Shown here: positions 18,785-27,087 of the stretch, in pieces | Layout: the number at the start of each line of letters is the position of its first letter | Position numbering within the stretch: the stretch's first letter is position 1 | DNA from: Spiribacter halobius | GTDB taxonomy: Bacteria > Pseudomonadota > Gammaproteobacteria > Nitrococcales > Nitrococcaceae | Assembly: GCF_020883455.1 (NCBI RefSeq) | Contig: NZ_CP086615.1 | Span: forward strand, 3,898,501 to 3,962,500 | Direction of reading: 5' to 3' | DNA: 64,000 bases | Notes under the pieces: model-generated | The model's database searches: none | Told to the model about the DNA's origin: nothing | What the model saw: only the letters and a program-made list of their open reading frames with translations | Translations under genes and position numbers: made by a program

Positions 18785-18814
18785 GTCTGCCCGGGTGGCT
18801 CTGCCCGGGCAGAC
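18785..18814. terminator. Terminator-like hairpin after the transketolase operon
   Basis: GTCTGCCCGGG (18785-18795) and CCCGGGCAGAC (18804-18814) form a perfect 11-bp stem with an 8-base loop, 28 bases beyond the stop of the transketolase C-terminal subunit gene. No T-run is present. It separates the TRAP/transketolase operon from the LysR/amide operon on the same strand. Confidence 0.55.
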
Positions 18815-18841
18815 CTCGCCCCGCAGGTCGGTGGCGGGCTC

Positions 18842-19891
18842 TCAGTGGCTCGCCTTCAGCGTCTGCCTCACCGTCGCCGCCACACCGTCGCCGTCGAGGC
18901 CGTAGTGGCGGTATAGGTGCGTGGGCGGGCCGAGCAGCGAGTACTCGTCGGGCAGGCCGATGCGCACCTGGCGGCAGCCGAGGCCCTCGTCGGCGATGAC
19001 CTCGGCCACCGCGGAGCCGAAGCCACCGGTGACGTTGTGCTCCTCGGCGGTGAACAGCACGCCCTGCCGCGCCGCCGCCCGCACGGCCTCGCGGTCCAGC
19101 GGGCGGATCGAGTACATGTCCACGACGGTCAGCTCGATGCCCTTGCCGGCGAGCTGATCGGCGGCCTCGAGGGCGGCGGAGACCAGGTTGCCGACGGCGA
19201 GCACGGTGGCGTGGCTGCCCCCGCGCAGGGTGTTGGAACCCCCGATGCGCCACTCCGGCGGCGCGTCGTAGACCGGCTTCTCCCGGCCGCGACCGGCGCG
19301 GAAGTAGATCGGGCCCTCATGGTCCAGCGTGCTGCGGAAGGCCGCCCGAATGGCATTGCCGTCACAGGGGGCCATGAGCGTGAGGTTGGCGAGGGTACGC
19401 AGGGCGCCGATGTCCTCGTTGCTGTGGTGTGAGGTGCCGTAGAAGCCCATGGCAATCCCGGAGTGGGTACCGATCATGCGCACGTTGAGGTTCGGATAGC
19501 AGATATCGTCGCGGATGTTTTCCAGGCCCATGAGGGCGAGGAAGAACGAGTAGTTGGAGATCACCGGCAGCAGACCGGTGGTGGCCAGCCCGGCGGCAGC
19601 GCCGATCATGTTGCGCTCGGCGATGCCGAAGTTGAACAGCCGGTCCGGGTACTGCTTGCCGAAGTTGATCACCTGGGTCGGCCGCGCCAGGTCGGCGGTG
19701 CAGACGACGAGGTCGTCGCGACCTTCAGCCGCCAGCTCGCACAGCACCTGGCCGGTGGTGAGCTGGCTGGATAGGGCCAGGGAACCGGGCATGTCCCAGG
19801 TCTTCTCGTCGAAATCGGGGCCGACGGTGGACTCGGAGAGGTCCACCTGGGGCCGCTTGCTGGGGTCCATGTAGCTGTTGCGCTCGGTCAT
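18842..19891 (-). CDS. Transketolase C-terminal subunit (pyrimidine-binding and C-terminal domains)
   Basis: 349 residues from ATG 19891 with CAGGAG upstream. It corresponds to the second half of transketolase: the PYR domain with the thiamine-activating glutamate in FGIAERNMIGAAAG, followed by the transketolase C domain (VVDMYSIRPLD). Split transketolases need the N-terminal subunit, which is encoded directly upstream with a 38-base gap. Two-subunit forms are known both in central metabolism and in specialised pathways (for example apulose phosphate or sulfosugar cleavage). Being last in a TRAP/dehydrogenase operon, this copy is probably catabolic. Confidence 0.9.
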   Translation of the reverse strand: MTERNSYMDPSKRPQVDLSESTVGPDFDEKTWDMPGSLALSSQLTTGQVLCELAAEGRDDLVVCTADLARPTQVINFGKQYPDRLFNFGIAERNMIGAAAGLATTGLLPVISNYSFFLALMGLENIRDDICYPNLNVRMIGTHSGIAMGFYGTSHHSNEDIGALRTLANLTLMAPCDGNAIRAAFRSTLDHEGPIYFRAGRGREKPVYDAPPEWRIGGSNTLRGGSHATVLAVGNLVSAALEAADQLAGKGIELTVVDMYSIRPLDREAVRAAARQGVLFTAEEHNVTGGFGSAVAEVIADEGLGCRQVRIGLPDEYSLLGPPTHLYRHYGLDGDGVAATVRQTLKASH

Positions 19892-19929
19892 GTCGCGCTC
19901 CTGTCTGATGTCCGTGGGGGGGGCGGCGC

Positions 19930-20784
19930 TCAGCCGATCTCGCCGGCCTCGACCTCGCGGTAGGCCCGCTCCAGGTCCTTCGGGCCGAGGTAGCCCAGAT
20001 GCCACTGCCAGCCGCCCTCCATGAAGGAGACTCCCTTGCCGGCGACGGTGCGGGCGAGCACGCAGCAGGGCCGGTCGCGCTCGCCGTTGAGCGCCAGCTC
20101 CAGCGCGGCGCTGGTCTGGGCGAGGTCGTGGCCGTCCTCGAGGTTGACGACGTCCCAGCCGAAGGCCCGCCACTTGTCCTCCAGCGGCTCGCTGGCTAGG
20201 GTCTCCTGGGTGTAGCCGTCGGAGCCGGCGGCGTTGATGTCGACGATGCCGACCAGGTTGCCGAGGCCCCAGTGGGCGCCGGCCATGGCCGCCTCCCAGA
20301 TCTGGCCCTCGGCCTGCTCGCCGTCACCCATCATGCAGACCACCCGCGCGGGTGAGCCGCGATGACGCAGGCCGAGCGCCATGCCCACGGACACCGAGAG
20401 GTTGTGGCCGATGGAGCCGGAGGAGAAGTCCGCACCACGGACCTTGCGCATGTCCGGGTGATCGCCGAGGGGCGAGCCGAGTCGGGTATAGCCGTCCAGG
20501 TCCTGGCGCGGGAAGTAGCCGAGATCCGCCAGCACCGGGTAGAGGGCGATGGCCGCATGGCCCTTGCCCATGGTGAAGCGGTCACGGTCCGCCCAGTCGG
20601 GGTGCTGCGGGTCTACCTGCAGGAACCGGTAGTAGAGCACCGCCAGCAGCTCGGCGATGGAGAAGGCGGAGCCGTAGTGGCCGGAGCCGCAGATGTCGGT
20701 AAGCCGCAGGACCTCGCGGCGGATCATGCGCGCCTTCTCTCGCAGCTCCGCGCGGGGCACGTCTTTGGTCTCGCGTCTTGCCAT
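19930..20784 (-). CDS. Transketolase N-terminal subunit (thiamine diphosphate-binding domain)
   Basis: 284 residues from ATG 20784. It contains GSGHYGSAFSIAELL, the GKGHA motif and the thiamine diphosphate-Mg motif beginning GDGEQAEGQIWEAA and ending in VDINA. These define the PP domain of transketolase without the PYR and C-terminal domains, which are in the next gene. With that subunit it would transfer two-carbon ketol units between sugar phosphates or related ketoses. It follows the short-chain dehydrogenase gene by 33 bases. Confidence 0.92.
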   Translation of the reverse strand: MARRETKDVPRAELREKARMIRREVLRLTDICGSGHYGSAFSIAELLAVLYYRFLQVDPQHPDWADRDRFTMGKGHAAIALYPVLADLGYFPRQDLDGYTRLGSPLGDHPDMRKVRGADFSSGSIGHNLSVSVGMALGLRHRGSPARVVCMMGDGEQAEGQIWEAAMAGAHWGLGNLVGIVDINAAGSDGYTQETLASEPLEDKWRAFGWDVVNLEDGHDLAQTSAALELALNGERDRPCCVLARTVAGKGVSFMEGGWQWHLGYLGPKDLERAYREVEAGEIG

Positions 20785-20817
20785 GGTCTTCTACCTCGAA
20801 GCGTCGTCTGGAATCGT

Positions 20818-21567
20818 TCAGTCGATGTGCATGCCGCCGTTGACGTCGATCACCTCGCCGGTGACGTACTCGGAGAGCTCCGAGGCGAGGAACAGACAGA
20901 TGCGGGCCACGTCCAGCGGCCGGCCCGTGCGCTGCATCGGGATCGACTCGCGGATCTGGCGGTGCTGCGCCTCCGTGAGCTTGCCGGCGGTGATGTCGGT
21001 CTCGATGAAGCCGGGGGCGACGGCGTTGACGCGGATGCCGTCGGCGGCGTGGTTGCGGGCGAGCGCCCGCATGAGCCCGAGCATCCCGGACTTGGCGGCG
21101 CTGTAGTGCGGCCCGCCGAAGATGCCCCCGCCGCGCTCGGCGGATACCGAGGACATGTTCACGATGCTGCCGCGACCGGCCCGCGTCAGGTGGGGCATGA
21201 GCGCCTTGCTGCAGAAGAACGCGCCCTTGAGGTTCACGGCCATGACGGCGTCGAAGTCGCCCTCCTCGATCTCGAGCAGGCCCTTCGGCTGGGTGATGCC
21301 GGCGTTGTTCACCAGCGTATGCGGCACCCCGAGCCGCGCGACGACGGACTCGATGGCCCCCTGCACGCTCTCCCAGTCGGTGACGTCGCAGACGTAAGCG
21401 TGGGCACGCTCGCCCAGCTCGCGACAGGTGGCCTCGAGGGCCTCACGGTCACGGTCGAGCACCGCCACGGTGGCGCCGTGCTCGAGGAAGAGCTCGGCAG
21501 TGGCGCGGCCGATGCCCCGGGGCGAGGCGGCGCCGGTGATCACGGCGATATGGTCGTTGAGTAGCAT
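20818..21567 (-). CDS. Short-chain dehydrogenase/reductase in the TRAP/transketolase operon
   Basis: 249 residues from ATG 21567, with GGAGGTGA upstream. Classical SDR: cofactor motif TGAASPRGIG at 11-20 (with a one-residue insertion), NNAG at 87-90, S140, and catalytic Y155 and K159 in HYSAAK. It is probably an NAD(P)-dependent polyol, sugar-acid or hydroxy-acid dehydrogenase acting on the substrate brought in by the TRAP importer, whose dctM gene ends 33 bases upstream. The ketose formed would be a reasonable substrate for the split transketolase downstream. Substrate is inferred, not shown. Confidence 0.88.
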   Translation of the reverse strand: MLLNDHIAVITGAASPRGIGRATAELFLEHGATVAVLDRDREALEATCRELGERAHAYVCDVTDWESVQGAIESVVARLGVPHTLVNNAGITQPKGLLEIEEGDFDAVMAVNLKGAFFCSKALMPHLTRAGRGSIVNMSSVSAERGGGIFGGPHYSAAKSGMLGLMRALARNHAADGIRVNAVAPGFIETDITAGKLTEAQHRQIRESIPMQRTGRPLDVARICLFLASELSEYVTGEVIDVNGGMHID

Positions 21568-21600
21568 GGGGTCATCACCTCCGGAGAATTGACGGCGCGG

Positions 21601-22860
21601 CTAGAAACGCAGCGTGAAGGCCGGCACGTAGCTGACCAGCGCAAGCACCAGCAGCGCGAAGAGATAGAACGGCACCAGCGCCCGCACGGTTTCCTCTATG
21701 CGCACGCCGGCGATGGATGAGGAGATGTAGAGCGTGGTGCCCACGGGGGGCGTGAACAGCCCGATACCGAGGTTCAGCGTCATCATGACGCCGAGCTGCA
21801 CCAGATCGAGATCGATCGCCACGGCGAGGGGCACCAGCACGGGCCCGAGCAGAAGGATGGCCGGCGTCATGTCGATGACCGTGCCGACCACCAGCATCAG
21901 CACGTTCATGAACACAATCACCGCCGTCCGCGGCAGGTCCATGCCGGTCACCATGGCCGTGAGCTCGTCCGGGACCCGGTCGATGGTGATCATCCACGAG
22001 AGCACGGACGAGGCCATGATCAGCAGCAGCACCGCGCCCGTGGCGCGGCCGGCGTTGATCATGGCGCCAACGGCGTCACGCAGGGAGAGATCCCGATAGC
22101 AGAGGCGCACGATCAGGGCGTAGAACACGGCAATGACGCTGACCTCGGTGGGTGTTGCCGCGCCGCTGATGATGGCGGTCAGGATCAGCACCGGCATGGC
22201 AAGCGCCGGCAGGGAGTCGATGCCGGCGCGCCCCAGCTCCGAGGGCCGCGTACGGTGCTCCCGGCGCGGGAAGCCCTGTCGCCGGGCGATCAGATAGACC
22301 GCGGCGAGGCTCGCGCCCCCGAACAGAAGCCCCGGAATGATGCCGGCGAGGAACAGCGCTCCCACCGACGTCCCGGCCACGCTCGCGTAGATGATGAGCG
22401 GAATTGACGGCGGGATGATCACGCCGATCACCGAGCTCGCCGAGTTCACCGCCGAGGCGAAGGCGGCGGGGTAGCCCTCCTTCTTCTGCCAGGGGATCAG
22501 CACCGAGCCGAGCGCCGAGGCATCCGCCACGGCCGACCCCGAGACGCCCGCGAACAGCATGGAGGTGACCACGCTCACCTGGCCGAGCGCGCCGCGGATG
22601 CGGCCTACCACGAGGCTCGCGAAGTGGATCAGGCGCTGCCCCAGTGCCCCGGATATGAGCAGCTCGCCGGCCAGGATGAAGAACGGGATGGCCAGCAGCA
22701 GCGGGTTCTGGGACGGGCTGTAGAACTTCTGGATGACGATCACGAGATCGTAGCGCTCGCTCACTGCCACGGCGGCAGCGCTGGCGCCCAGCAGCGCGTA
22801 GCCGATGGGCACCGCCAGCAGCATCAGCAGCAGGAAGGCCGGCAGGGCGACGGCACTCAT
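21601..22860 (-). CDS. dctM: TRAP transporter large permease (DctM)
   Basis: 419 residues from ATG 22860. Its start overlaps the dctQ stop as ATGA, so translation is coupled. About twelve transmembrane segments are visible, with typical DctM stretches such as FFILAGELL, FAGVSGSAVADASALG and IPPSIPLIIYA. It is the ion-coupled translocation subunit of a TRAP importer and works with DctQ and DctP encoded upstream. The longer frame reaching 23100 is only the dctQ gene read in another frame. Confidence 0.93.
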   Translation of the reverse strand: MSAVALPAFLLLMLLAVPIGYALLGASAAAVAVSERYDLVIVIQKFYSPSQNPLLLAIPFFILAGELLISGALGQRLIHFASLVVGRIRGALGQVSVVTSMLFAGVSGSAVADASALGSVLIPWQKKEGYPAAFASAVNSASSVIGVIIPPSIPLIIYASVAGTSVGALFLAGIIPGLLFGGASLAAVYLIARRQGFPRREHRTRPSELGRAGIDSLPALAMPVLILTAIISGAATPTEVSVIAVFYALIVRLCYRDLSLRDAVGAMINAGRATGAVLLLIMASSVLSWMITIDRVPDELTAMVTGMDLPRTAVIVFMNVLMLVVGTVIDMTPAILLLGPVLVPLAVAIDLDLVQLGVMMTLNLGIGLFTPPVGTTLYISSSIAGVRIEETVRALVPFYLFALLVLALVSYVPAFTLRF

Positions 22861-23372
22861 GCGCGGCCTCCCCGCCCGGCCAGCGGCTGCGTGGCGACCT
22901 CCGCCAGCCGCAGCAGCGCCACGGCGGCCACCGCCAGCATGCCGATGGGCACGCTGTAGAACGCCCAGGTGCTCGGCAGCCCAAGCACCGGCGTCGAGCG
23001 GTACTGCATGAAGCTCAGGATCGACGGCGCCTGCGCCGCCAGCGCCAGCATGAGCGCGGCGACAAGGACGAGCACCGCGAGCTGCAACGCCCGCTGCCAC
23101 GCCGGCGGCAGCTTGCGGGCGAAGAAGTCCACACCGAGATGCTCCTCATGCACCGCCGCCAGCACGATCCCGGCCATGATCAGCCAGGGAAAGAGCATCA
23201 CCGGCACCTCCGAGGCCCAGGCGACGCTGCCGGCGAGGATGTAGCGGACGATCACCCCGAGCATGAGCGTGCAGCCAATGGCCACCGTGGTGGCCAGCAC
23301 CACCGCGGAGGCAGCGATCCGAATCCCGCTGCGCAGCCGCACGATGCCGGCAAGGAAGGTCTGTACGGACAT
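22857..23372 (-). CDS. dctQ: TRAP transporter small permease (DctQ)
   Basis: 171 residues from ATG 23372, preceded by GGGAGGTGG. Four transmembrane helices are visible, with the DctQ-like RYILAGSVAWASEVPVMLF and the conserved HLGVDFF region. It forms the membrane complex with DctM. The gene is separated from dctP by 134 bases containing a strong hairpin. Confidence 0.92.
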   Translation of the reverse strand: MSVQTFLAGIVRLRSGIRIAASAVVLATTVAIGCTLMLGVIVRYILAGSVAWASEVPVMLFPWLIMAGIVLAAVHEEHLGVDFFARKLPPAWQRALQLAVLVLVAALMLALAAQAPSILSFMQYRSTPVLGLPSTWAFYSVPIGMLAVAAVALLRLAEVATQPLAGRGGRA

Positions 23373-23406
23373 GGCCACCTCCCGGGAGCCTGCCGTGGTC
23401 CGAGGG

Positions 23407-23429
23407 CCGGCGGGGCAATTCCCCGCCGG
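23407..23429. other. Strong hairpin between dctP and dctQ
   Basis: CCGGCGGGG (23407-23415) and CCCCGCCGG (23421-23429) form a perfect 9-bp stem around the loop CAATT. It lies after the dctP stop (23507) and before dctQ (start 23372) on the same transcript. It probably acts as an attenuator or an mRNA-stabilising element that raises binding-protein yield over permease. Confidence 0.6.
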
Positions 23430-23506
23430 TGATCGGGTGGGCAACCCGCCTGCCTCACTCCCGGGCCACACCCGGCGCACAGGAGCGAGACAGGCGGGTC
23501 CGTCGC

Positions 23507-24499
23507 TCAGCGGTTGTCCGCCGCCGCCTCCTGGGCCAGGTCCACGATGTCCCCGAGGCGCTCGCGCCAGTGGTCGTAGACCGGCTGGGTGGCCTCGCGG
23601 AAGGCCGCCACGTCCGCCTCGTTGATGGCGACGCCGGCCTCTTCCATGCGCCCGCCAAGATCAGCGCTCTGGCGCACCAGCTCCATGCGCTGGTAGGCCC
23701 CCGCCTCCTGTGCGGCGCGCTCGACGGCCGCCTGCTCGTCGGCGCTCAGGCTCTGCCAGGTCTGCATGCCGACGATGAACGGCGTCACCTCGTACTTGTG
23801 GCCGGTGAGGGAGAGGTAGTCCTGAACCTCGTGGAGCTTGGACGACCAGATGTTGACCAGCGGGTTCTCCTGCCCGTCCACGGTGCCCTGGCGCAGGGCG
23901 GTATAGAGCTCGCCGAAGGCCAGCGGCGTCGGGTTGGCGCCCAGCTCCTCGAAGATGGAGATGGTCATCGCGTCCTCGGGGGTGCGGATCTTCAGGCCGT
24001 CCACGTCCTCCGGCTGCTCGATCGGGCGCGCGTTGTTGGTGATGTGCCGGATGCCGTTGTCCCACCAGGCGAGCACCTTCAGTCCGCGCTCCTCGGTCAG
24101 ATCCGCGACGCGGTCACCGAGCTCGCCGTCGACCACCTCCCAGGCGGCCTGCGGGGAGTCGAACAGGAACGGCAGGCCGAACACGTTCGCCTCCGGCACG
24201 ATGTTCGCGAGCGGCCCCTGGCTGTTGGCGGTGAGGTCGAGCTGGCCGCTCAGCACCTGGTCCAGCATCTCGACGTCGGAGCCGAGCTGCTCGGAGCCCT
24301 GGATCTGCACATCGAGCGAGCCGTCGGTGTAGTCATGCACCAGCTCGGCGAACAGGTCGGCGGCCATGGTGCGCGGGTTGCCTGGAGCGGCCCCGTGGCC
24401 GAGCACCAGGGTGCGGGCGTCGGCGGCAAGGCTGACACCCAGGGTGAGCGCCACGGCGGGCGCAATCGTGCGCAGGGCACGGCTCGAGAAATCGAACAT
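23507..24499 (-). CDS. dctP: TRAP transporter periplasmic solute-binding protein (DctP)
   Basis: 330 residues from ATG 24499 behind AGGAGGAG. The signal peptide (APAVALTLGVSLAADA) precedes a DctP-fold protein: VLGHGAAPGNPRT at the mature N terminus, and the signature region GLKIRTPEDAM containing the arginine that usually binds the ligand carboxylate. The substrate is therefore expected to be an organic or sugar acid. It is the first structural gene after the GntR regulator. Confidence 0.93.
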   Translation of the reverse strand: MFDFSSRALRTIAPAVALTLGVSLAADARTLVLGHGAAPGNPRTMAADLFAELVHDYTDGSLDVQIQGSEQLGSDVEMLDQVLSGQLDLTANSQGPLANIVPEANVFGLPFLFDSPQAAWEVVDGELGDRVADLTEERGLKVLAWWDNGIRHITNNARPIEQPEDVDGLKIRTPEDAMTISIFEELGANPTPLAFGELYTALRQGTVDGQENPLVNIWSSKLHEVQDYLSLTGHKYEVTPFIVGMQTWQSLSADEQAAVERAAQEAGAYQRMELVRQSADLGGRMEEAGVAINEADVAAFREATQPVYDHWRERLGDIVDLAQEAAADNR

Positions 24500-24564
24500 G
24501 GTTGCTCCTCCTCTTGCGGCCGGGTCGCGACGCCATTCGTGCAGCGCCGTCGTGTCCGGCTCAG

Positions 24565-25305
24565 TCAGTCATCGCTGGCGGTTCCCTCATCGTTGGACCC
24601 GGCCTTCGCTGGCCGGGCACTCAGCACCCGGGCCGACTCCTCGTCCCAGACGCGGAAGTGCTTGTCCATTGCCGCCACCGCCTGAATCGGATCGCGCGCG
24701 GCGATGGCCTCGACAATGGGGATATGGGTGGCATTGGTGCGCTCGGCGCCGCGGGGTACCTGGCGCACCCGCACGCGGCGCTGGTGCACCACCTCGCGCA
24801 GCACCGTGGACAGGCCCTGGATCATCAGGATGATCACCGGGTTGCGCGTGGTGTAGGCGAGCCGCATGTGGAATTCGTGGTCGGCGCGCAGGCCGTCCGC
24901 GATGGTCTCGGCATGGAGAATGCGGTCGCGCAGCTCGGCGAGCGCGGCGACGTCGTCATCGGTTGCACGGATGGCGGCCTGGCGGGCGATCTCGCGCTCG
25001 AGCATCTCCCGCGCTTCTTCCATCTGGTCCACGGAGACGTAGCCCAGGCGCACGGCAAGATCGAAGTAGAGCTGGACGAAGCCGGGCTTCGGCATCTGCA
25101 CGTAGGTGCCGCTACCGGGCGTGCGCTCGATGAAGCCCAGGTTCTCCAGGGTCGCCAGGCGCTCACGCACGGTGGAGCGCTGTACCCCGAGCTGCTCGGC
25201 GAGCCGCCGCTCCGCAGGCAGGCGAATACGGCCATCGCTGCTGGTCTGGGCGGTGAGCACCACGGCCTTGAGACGGCCGAAGAGATCGTCGTCTGGCTCT
25301 GACAC
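24565..25305 (-). CDS. GntR-family (FadR subfamily) regulator of the TRAP/transketolase operon
   Basis: 246 residues from GTG 25305, chosen for GGAGGAGCG directly upstream. The N-terminal winged helix-turn-helix (ERRLAEQLGVQRSTVRERL) is followed by the all-helical FCD effector domain with its metal-binding histidines (FHMRLAYTTRN region). It leads the operon that continues with dctPQM, the SDR and the split transketolase. Two operator-like palindromes abut its ribosome-binding site and a third lies 33 bases further upstream, so autorepression relieved by a pathway intermediate is likely. Confidence 0.92.
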   Translation of the reverse strand: MSEPDDDLFGRLKAVVLTAQTSSDGRIRLPAERRLAEQLGVQRSTVRERLATLENLGFIERTPGSGTYVQMPKPGFVQLYFDLAVRLGYVSVDQMEEAREMLEREIARQAAIRATDDDVAALAELRDRILHAETIADGLRADHEFHMRLAYTTRNPVIILMIQGLSTVLREVVHQRRVRVRQVPRGAERTNATHIPIVEAIAARDPIQAVAAMDKHFRVWDEESARVLSARPAKAGSNDEGTASDD

Positions 25306-25319
25306 GATAACGCTCCTCC

Positions 25320-25348
25320 AATTGGCCGGACCAATATGGTCGGACCAT
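25320..25348. promoter_or_regulatory. Tandem FadR/PdhR-type operators upstream of the GntR gene
   Basis: Two adjacent palindromes: ATTGGCCGGACCAAT (25321-25335) and ATGGTCGGACCAT (25336-25348). Both fit the TGGTNNNACCA pattern bound by FadR/PdhR-subfamily GntR proteins. The first begins immediately beyond the ribosome-binding site of the gntR gene, so binding would block its transcription and that of the downstream TRAP operon. Confidence 0.75.
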
Positions 25349-25380
25349 TTGAAGGCTAGTTAAGCGCCCTGGCATCGTCA

Positions 25381-25394
25381 ATGGTCGGACCGAT
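25381..25394. promoter_or_regulatory. Third GntR operator copy
   Basis: ATGGTCGGACCGAT repeats the core of the site at 25336 with one changed base in the right arm. Its centre is about 45 bases from that site, roughly four helical turns, which would suit cooperative binding or looping. Confidence 0.6.
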
Positions 25395-25491
25395 GAGCGG
25401 CAGAGGCCGTCAACCGCGCCGCCACCGACGCCCTCTGTGGCGCCGGACATAGCGGAGACACCCTATGCACACGGCCTGAACGGCACCGGAC

Positions 25492-25507
25492 CCTGACCTG
25501 GATCAGG
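25492..25507 (+). promoter_or_regulatory. FNR/CRP-family-like box upstream of the nitroreductase gene
   Basis: CCTGACCTGGATCAGG is an inverted repeat with the TGA(C/T)-N4-ATCA core and the CTGG centre common in FNR/Anr/Dnr sites (TTGAT-N4-ATCAA), with C/G at the outer positions. If it activates from about -41, transcription would start near 25541 and the leader would be about 24 bases. This argues for translation starting at 25565, not at the ATG at 25508. Confidence 0.45.
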
Positions 25508-25564
25508 ATGGGGGCCCGGCGCGAGGTTCAGACTGGGGCCGCATTCGGGAAAGCAGGTCGCGCG

Positions 25565-26608
25565 ATGCACCGGGACGCATGCATGGAGCTCATCCGCCAC
25601 GCGGTCATGGCGCCGTCGAGCCACAATACCCAGCCATGGCGTTTCGAGCTGGGCGACGGCGCGATCCGGCTGCGCCCGGATTTCCACCGCCGGCTGCCGG
25701 TCGTCGATCCGGACGACCACGCGCTGTTCATCAGCCTCGGTTGCGCGCTCGAGAATCTCGTCATCGCTGCCGGCAGTGAGGGCATTCAGCCCTCGCTTGC
25801 CTATTTCCCGGAAGATGAAGAGGCCAATACCATCCGGGTCAGGCTGGCCCGGCCCGACGCGGACAGCCAGCAGACGCCGGGCGGGACAGCCGCAGCATTG
25901 TTCCGGGCCATCCCCAAGCGCCAGTCCACCCGCCGCGCCTTTGACAGCCGACCGCTGCCTGCGGCCGTTGTCCGGGCCATCGCGGAGCTGGCCGCGGAGC
26001 CGCTGGTGAGCCCTCGCCTCGTCACCGACCGCGACCTTATCGGCAGGGTGGCCGAACAGGTCGAGAGCGCCTGCCGGACCCAGCTGGCCGACCCGGCGTT
26101 CGTCGAGGAGCTGATCTGCTGGATCCGCTTCGGGCGCCGCGAGGCCGAGGCACGCGGGGACGGCCTCGCCGCCCGTGTCATGGGGTTGCCTTCCATGCCC
26201 CGCTGGCTCGGCAAAAGGCTGATGCGCCTCGCCCTGACGCCCGCCCGGGAGGCGGCGCGTGCAGCGGCCCAGGTACGCTCATCCTCGGCGCTGATGATCT
26301 TCAGCGTGGAAACCGACACCCCCGAGGCCTGGGTTCGGGCGGGCCAGAGCTTCGAGCGCGCCGCCTTGCTGGCCACGAGCGAAGGCGTCAGGCACGCCCA
26401 CGTCAACATGCCCTGCGAAGTGCCGGAAGCCAGCGAGCGCCTGCGCGTGGCGTTCGGTCTCAGCGGACGTCCGGTGCTGCTGATCCGGCTCGGCTACGCC
26501 GAGCCCATGCCATTTTCCTACCGCCGCCCACTGCCGGACGTCGTCCGGTATGCCGCGGACCAGGCGCAGGCACAGGCGGCTTCGGGTCACCGCGGACCGG
26601 CGGCATGA
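25565..26608 (+). CDS. Acg-like FMN-binding nitroreductase-family protein
   Basis: 347 residues from ATG 25565. The N-terminal APSSHNTQPWRFE is the flavin-binding signature of the nitroreductase fold, and RQSTRRAFDSRPL is the second conserved segment. The double-length layout and the absence of a normal dimer region fit the Acg (Rv3131-like) subgroup, some of which sequester FMN rather than reduce substrates. It overlaps the next gene by 4 bases (ATGA). The upstream FNR-like box suggests oxygen- or redox-responsive expression. Enzymatic activity is uncertain. Confidence 0.8.
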   Translation: MHRDACMELIRHAVMAPSSHNTQPWRFELGDGAIRLRPDFHRRLPVVDPDDHALFISLGCALENLVIAAGSEGIQPSLAYFPEDEEANTIRVRLARPDADSQQTPGGTAAALFRAIPKRQSTRRAFDSRPLPAAVVRAIAELAAEPLVSPRLVTDRDLIGRVAEQVESACRTQLADPAFVEELICWIRFGRREAEARGDGLAARVMGLPSMPRWLGKRLMRLALTPAREAARAAAQVRSSSALMIFSVETDTPEAWVRAGQSFERAALLATSEGVRHAHVNMPCEVPEASERLRVAFGLSGRPVLLIRLGYAEPMPFSYRRPLPDVVRYAADQAQAQAASGHRGPAA

Positions 26609-27039
26609 CAGGTGCCAGACCGAGAGCCCCCACCGCGCGGCCGCCGGTCCTGCTCCGCGCAACGATTCTGTGGGTGGCCATCTGCGCGCTCGCGATTGGC
26701 AATGGCGCTGTGCGCGAGGCGGCGCTCGAGCCGGCGCTGGGCCCAACGCTCGGACTGGTGACCAGTGGCCTGCTGCTCTCGGTGCTGGTCCTCGCCGTGG
26801 CCTACGCAGGGGCACCCTGTTACGGCCGTCAGCCGGCGACGGTCCTGGCGGCTCTGGGCGTTTACTGGCTCGTGCTCACCGTCGCCTTCGAGCTCGTTCT
26901 TGGCGTGCTCGTGCTCCGGCAGTCCGGGGACGAGCTGCTGGCCCAGTACAGCCCCGCCGGGGGCAACCTGTGGCTGCTCGTCCTCGCCACGATCACGATC
27001 GCCCCATGGCTGGCCGCCCGCCTGCGCCGCCTCATCTGA
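26605..27039 (+). CDS. Small four-helix membrane protein of unknown function
   Basis: 144 residues, translationally coupled to the nitroreductase gene (ATGA overlap). After a short basic, proline-rich tail, four hydrophobic helices are visible (ILWVAICALAIG, LGLVTSGLLLSVLVLAV, a third around LGVYWLVLTVAFELVLGVLV, and LWLLVLATITIAPWLA), ending with a basic C terminus. Residues QPATVLAALGVYW lie between helices 2 and 3. I recognise no family. Coupling suggests that it functions with, or anchors, the nitroreductase-like protein at the inner membrane. Confidence 0.75.
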   Translation: MTGARPRAPTARPPVLLRATILWVAICALAIGNGAVREAALEPALGPTLGLVTSGLLLSVLVLAVAYAGAPCYGRQPATVLAALGVYWLVLTVAFELVLGVLVLRQSGDELLAQYSPAGGNLWLLVLATITIAPWLAARLRRLI

Positions 27040-27087
27040 CGCCCAGCGATTACACGAACGCTCCTGCCGCGGCCCCGGGCCACCCCG

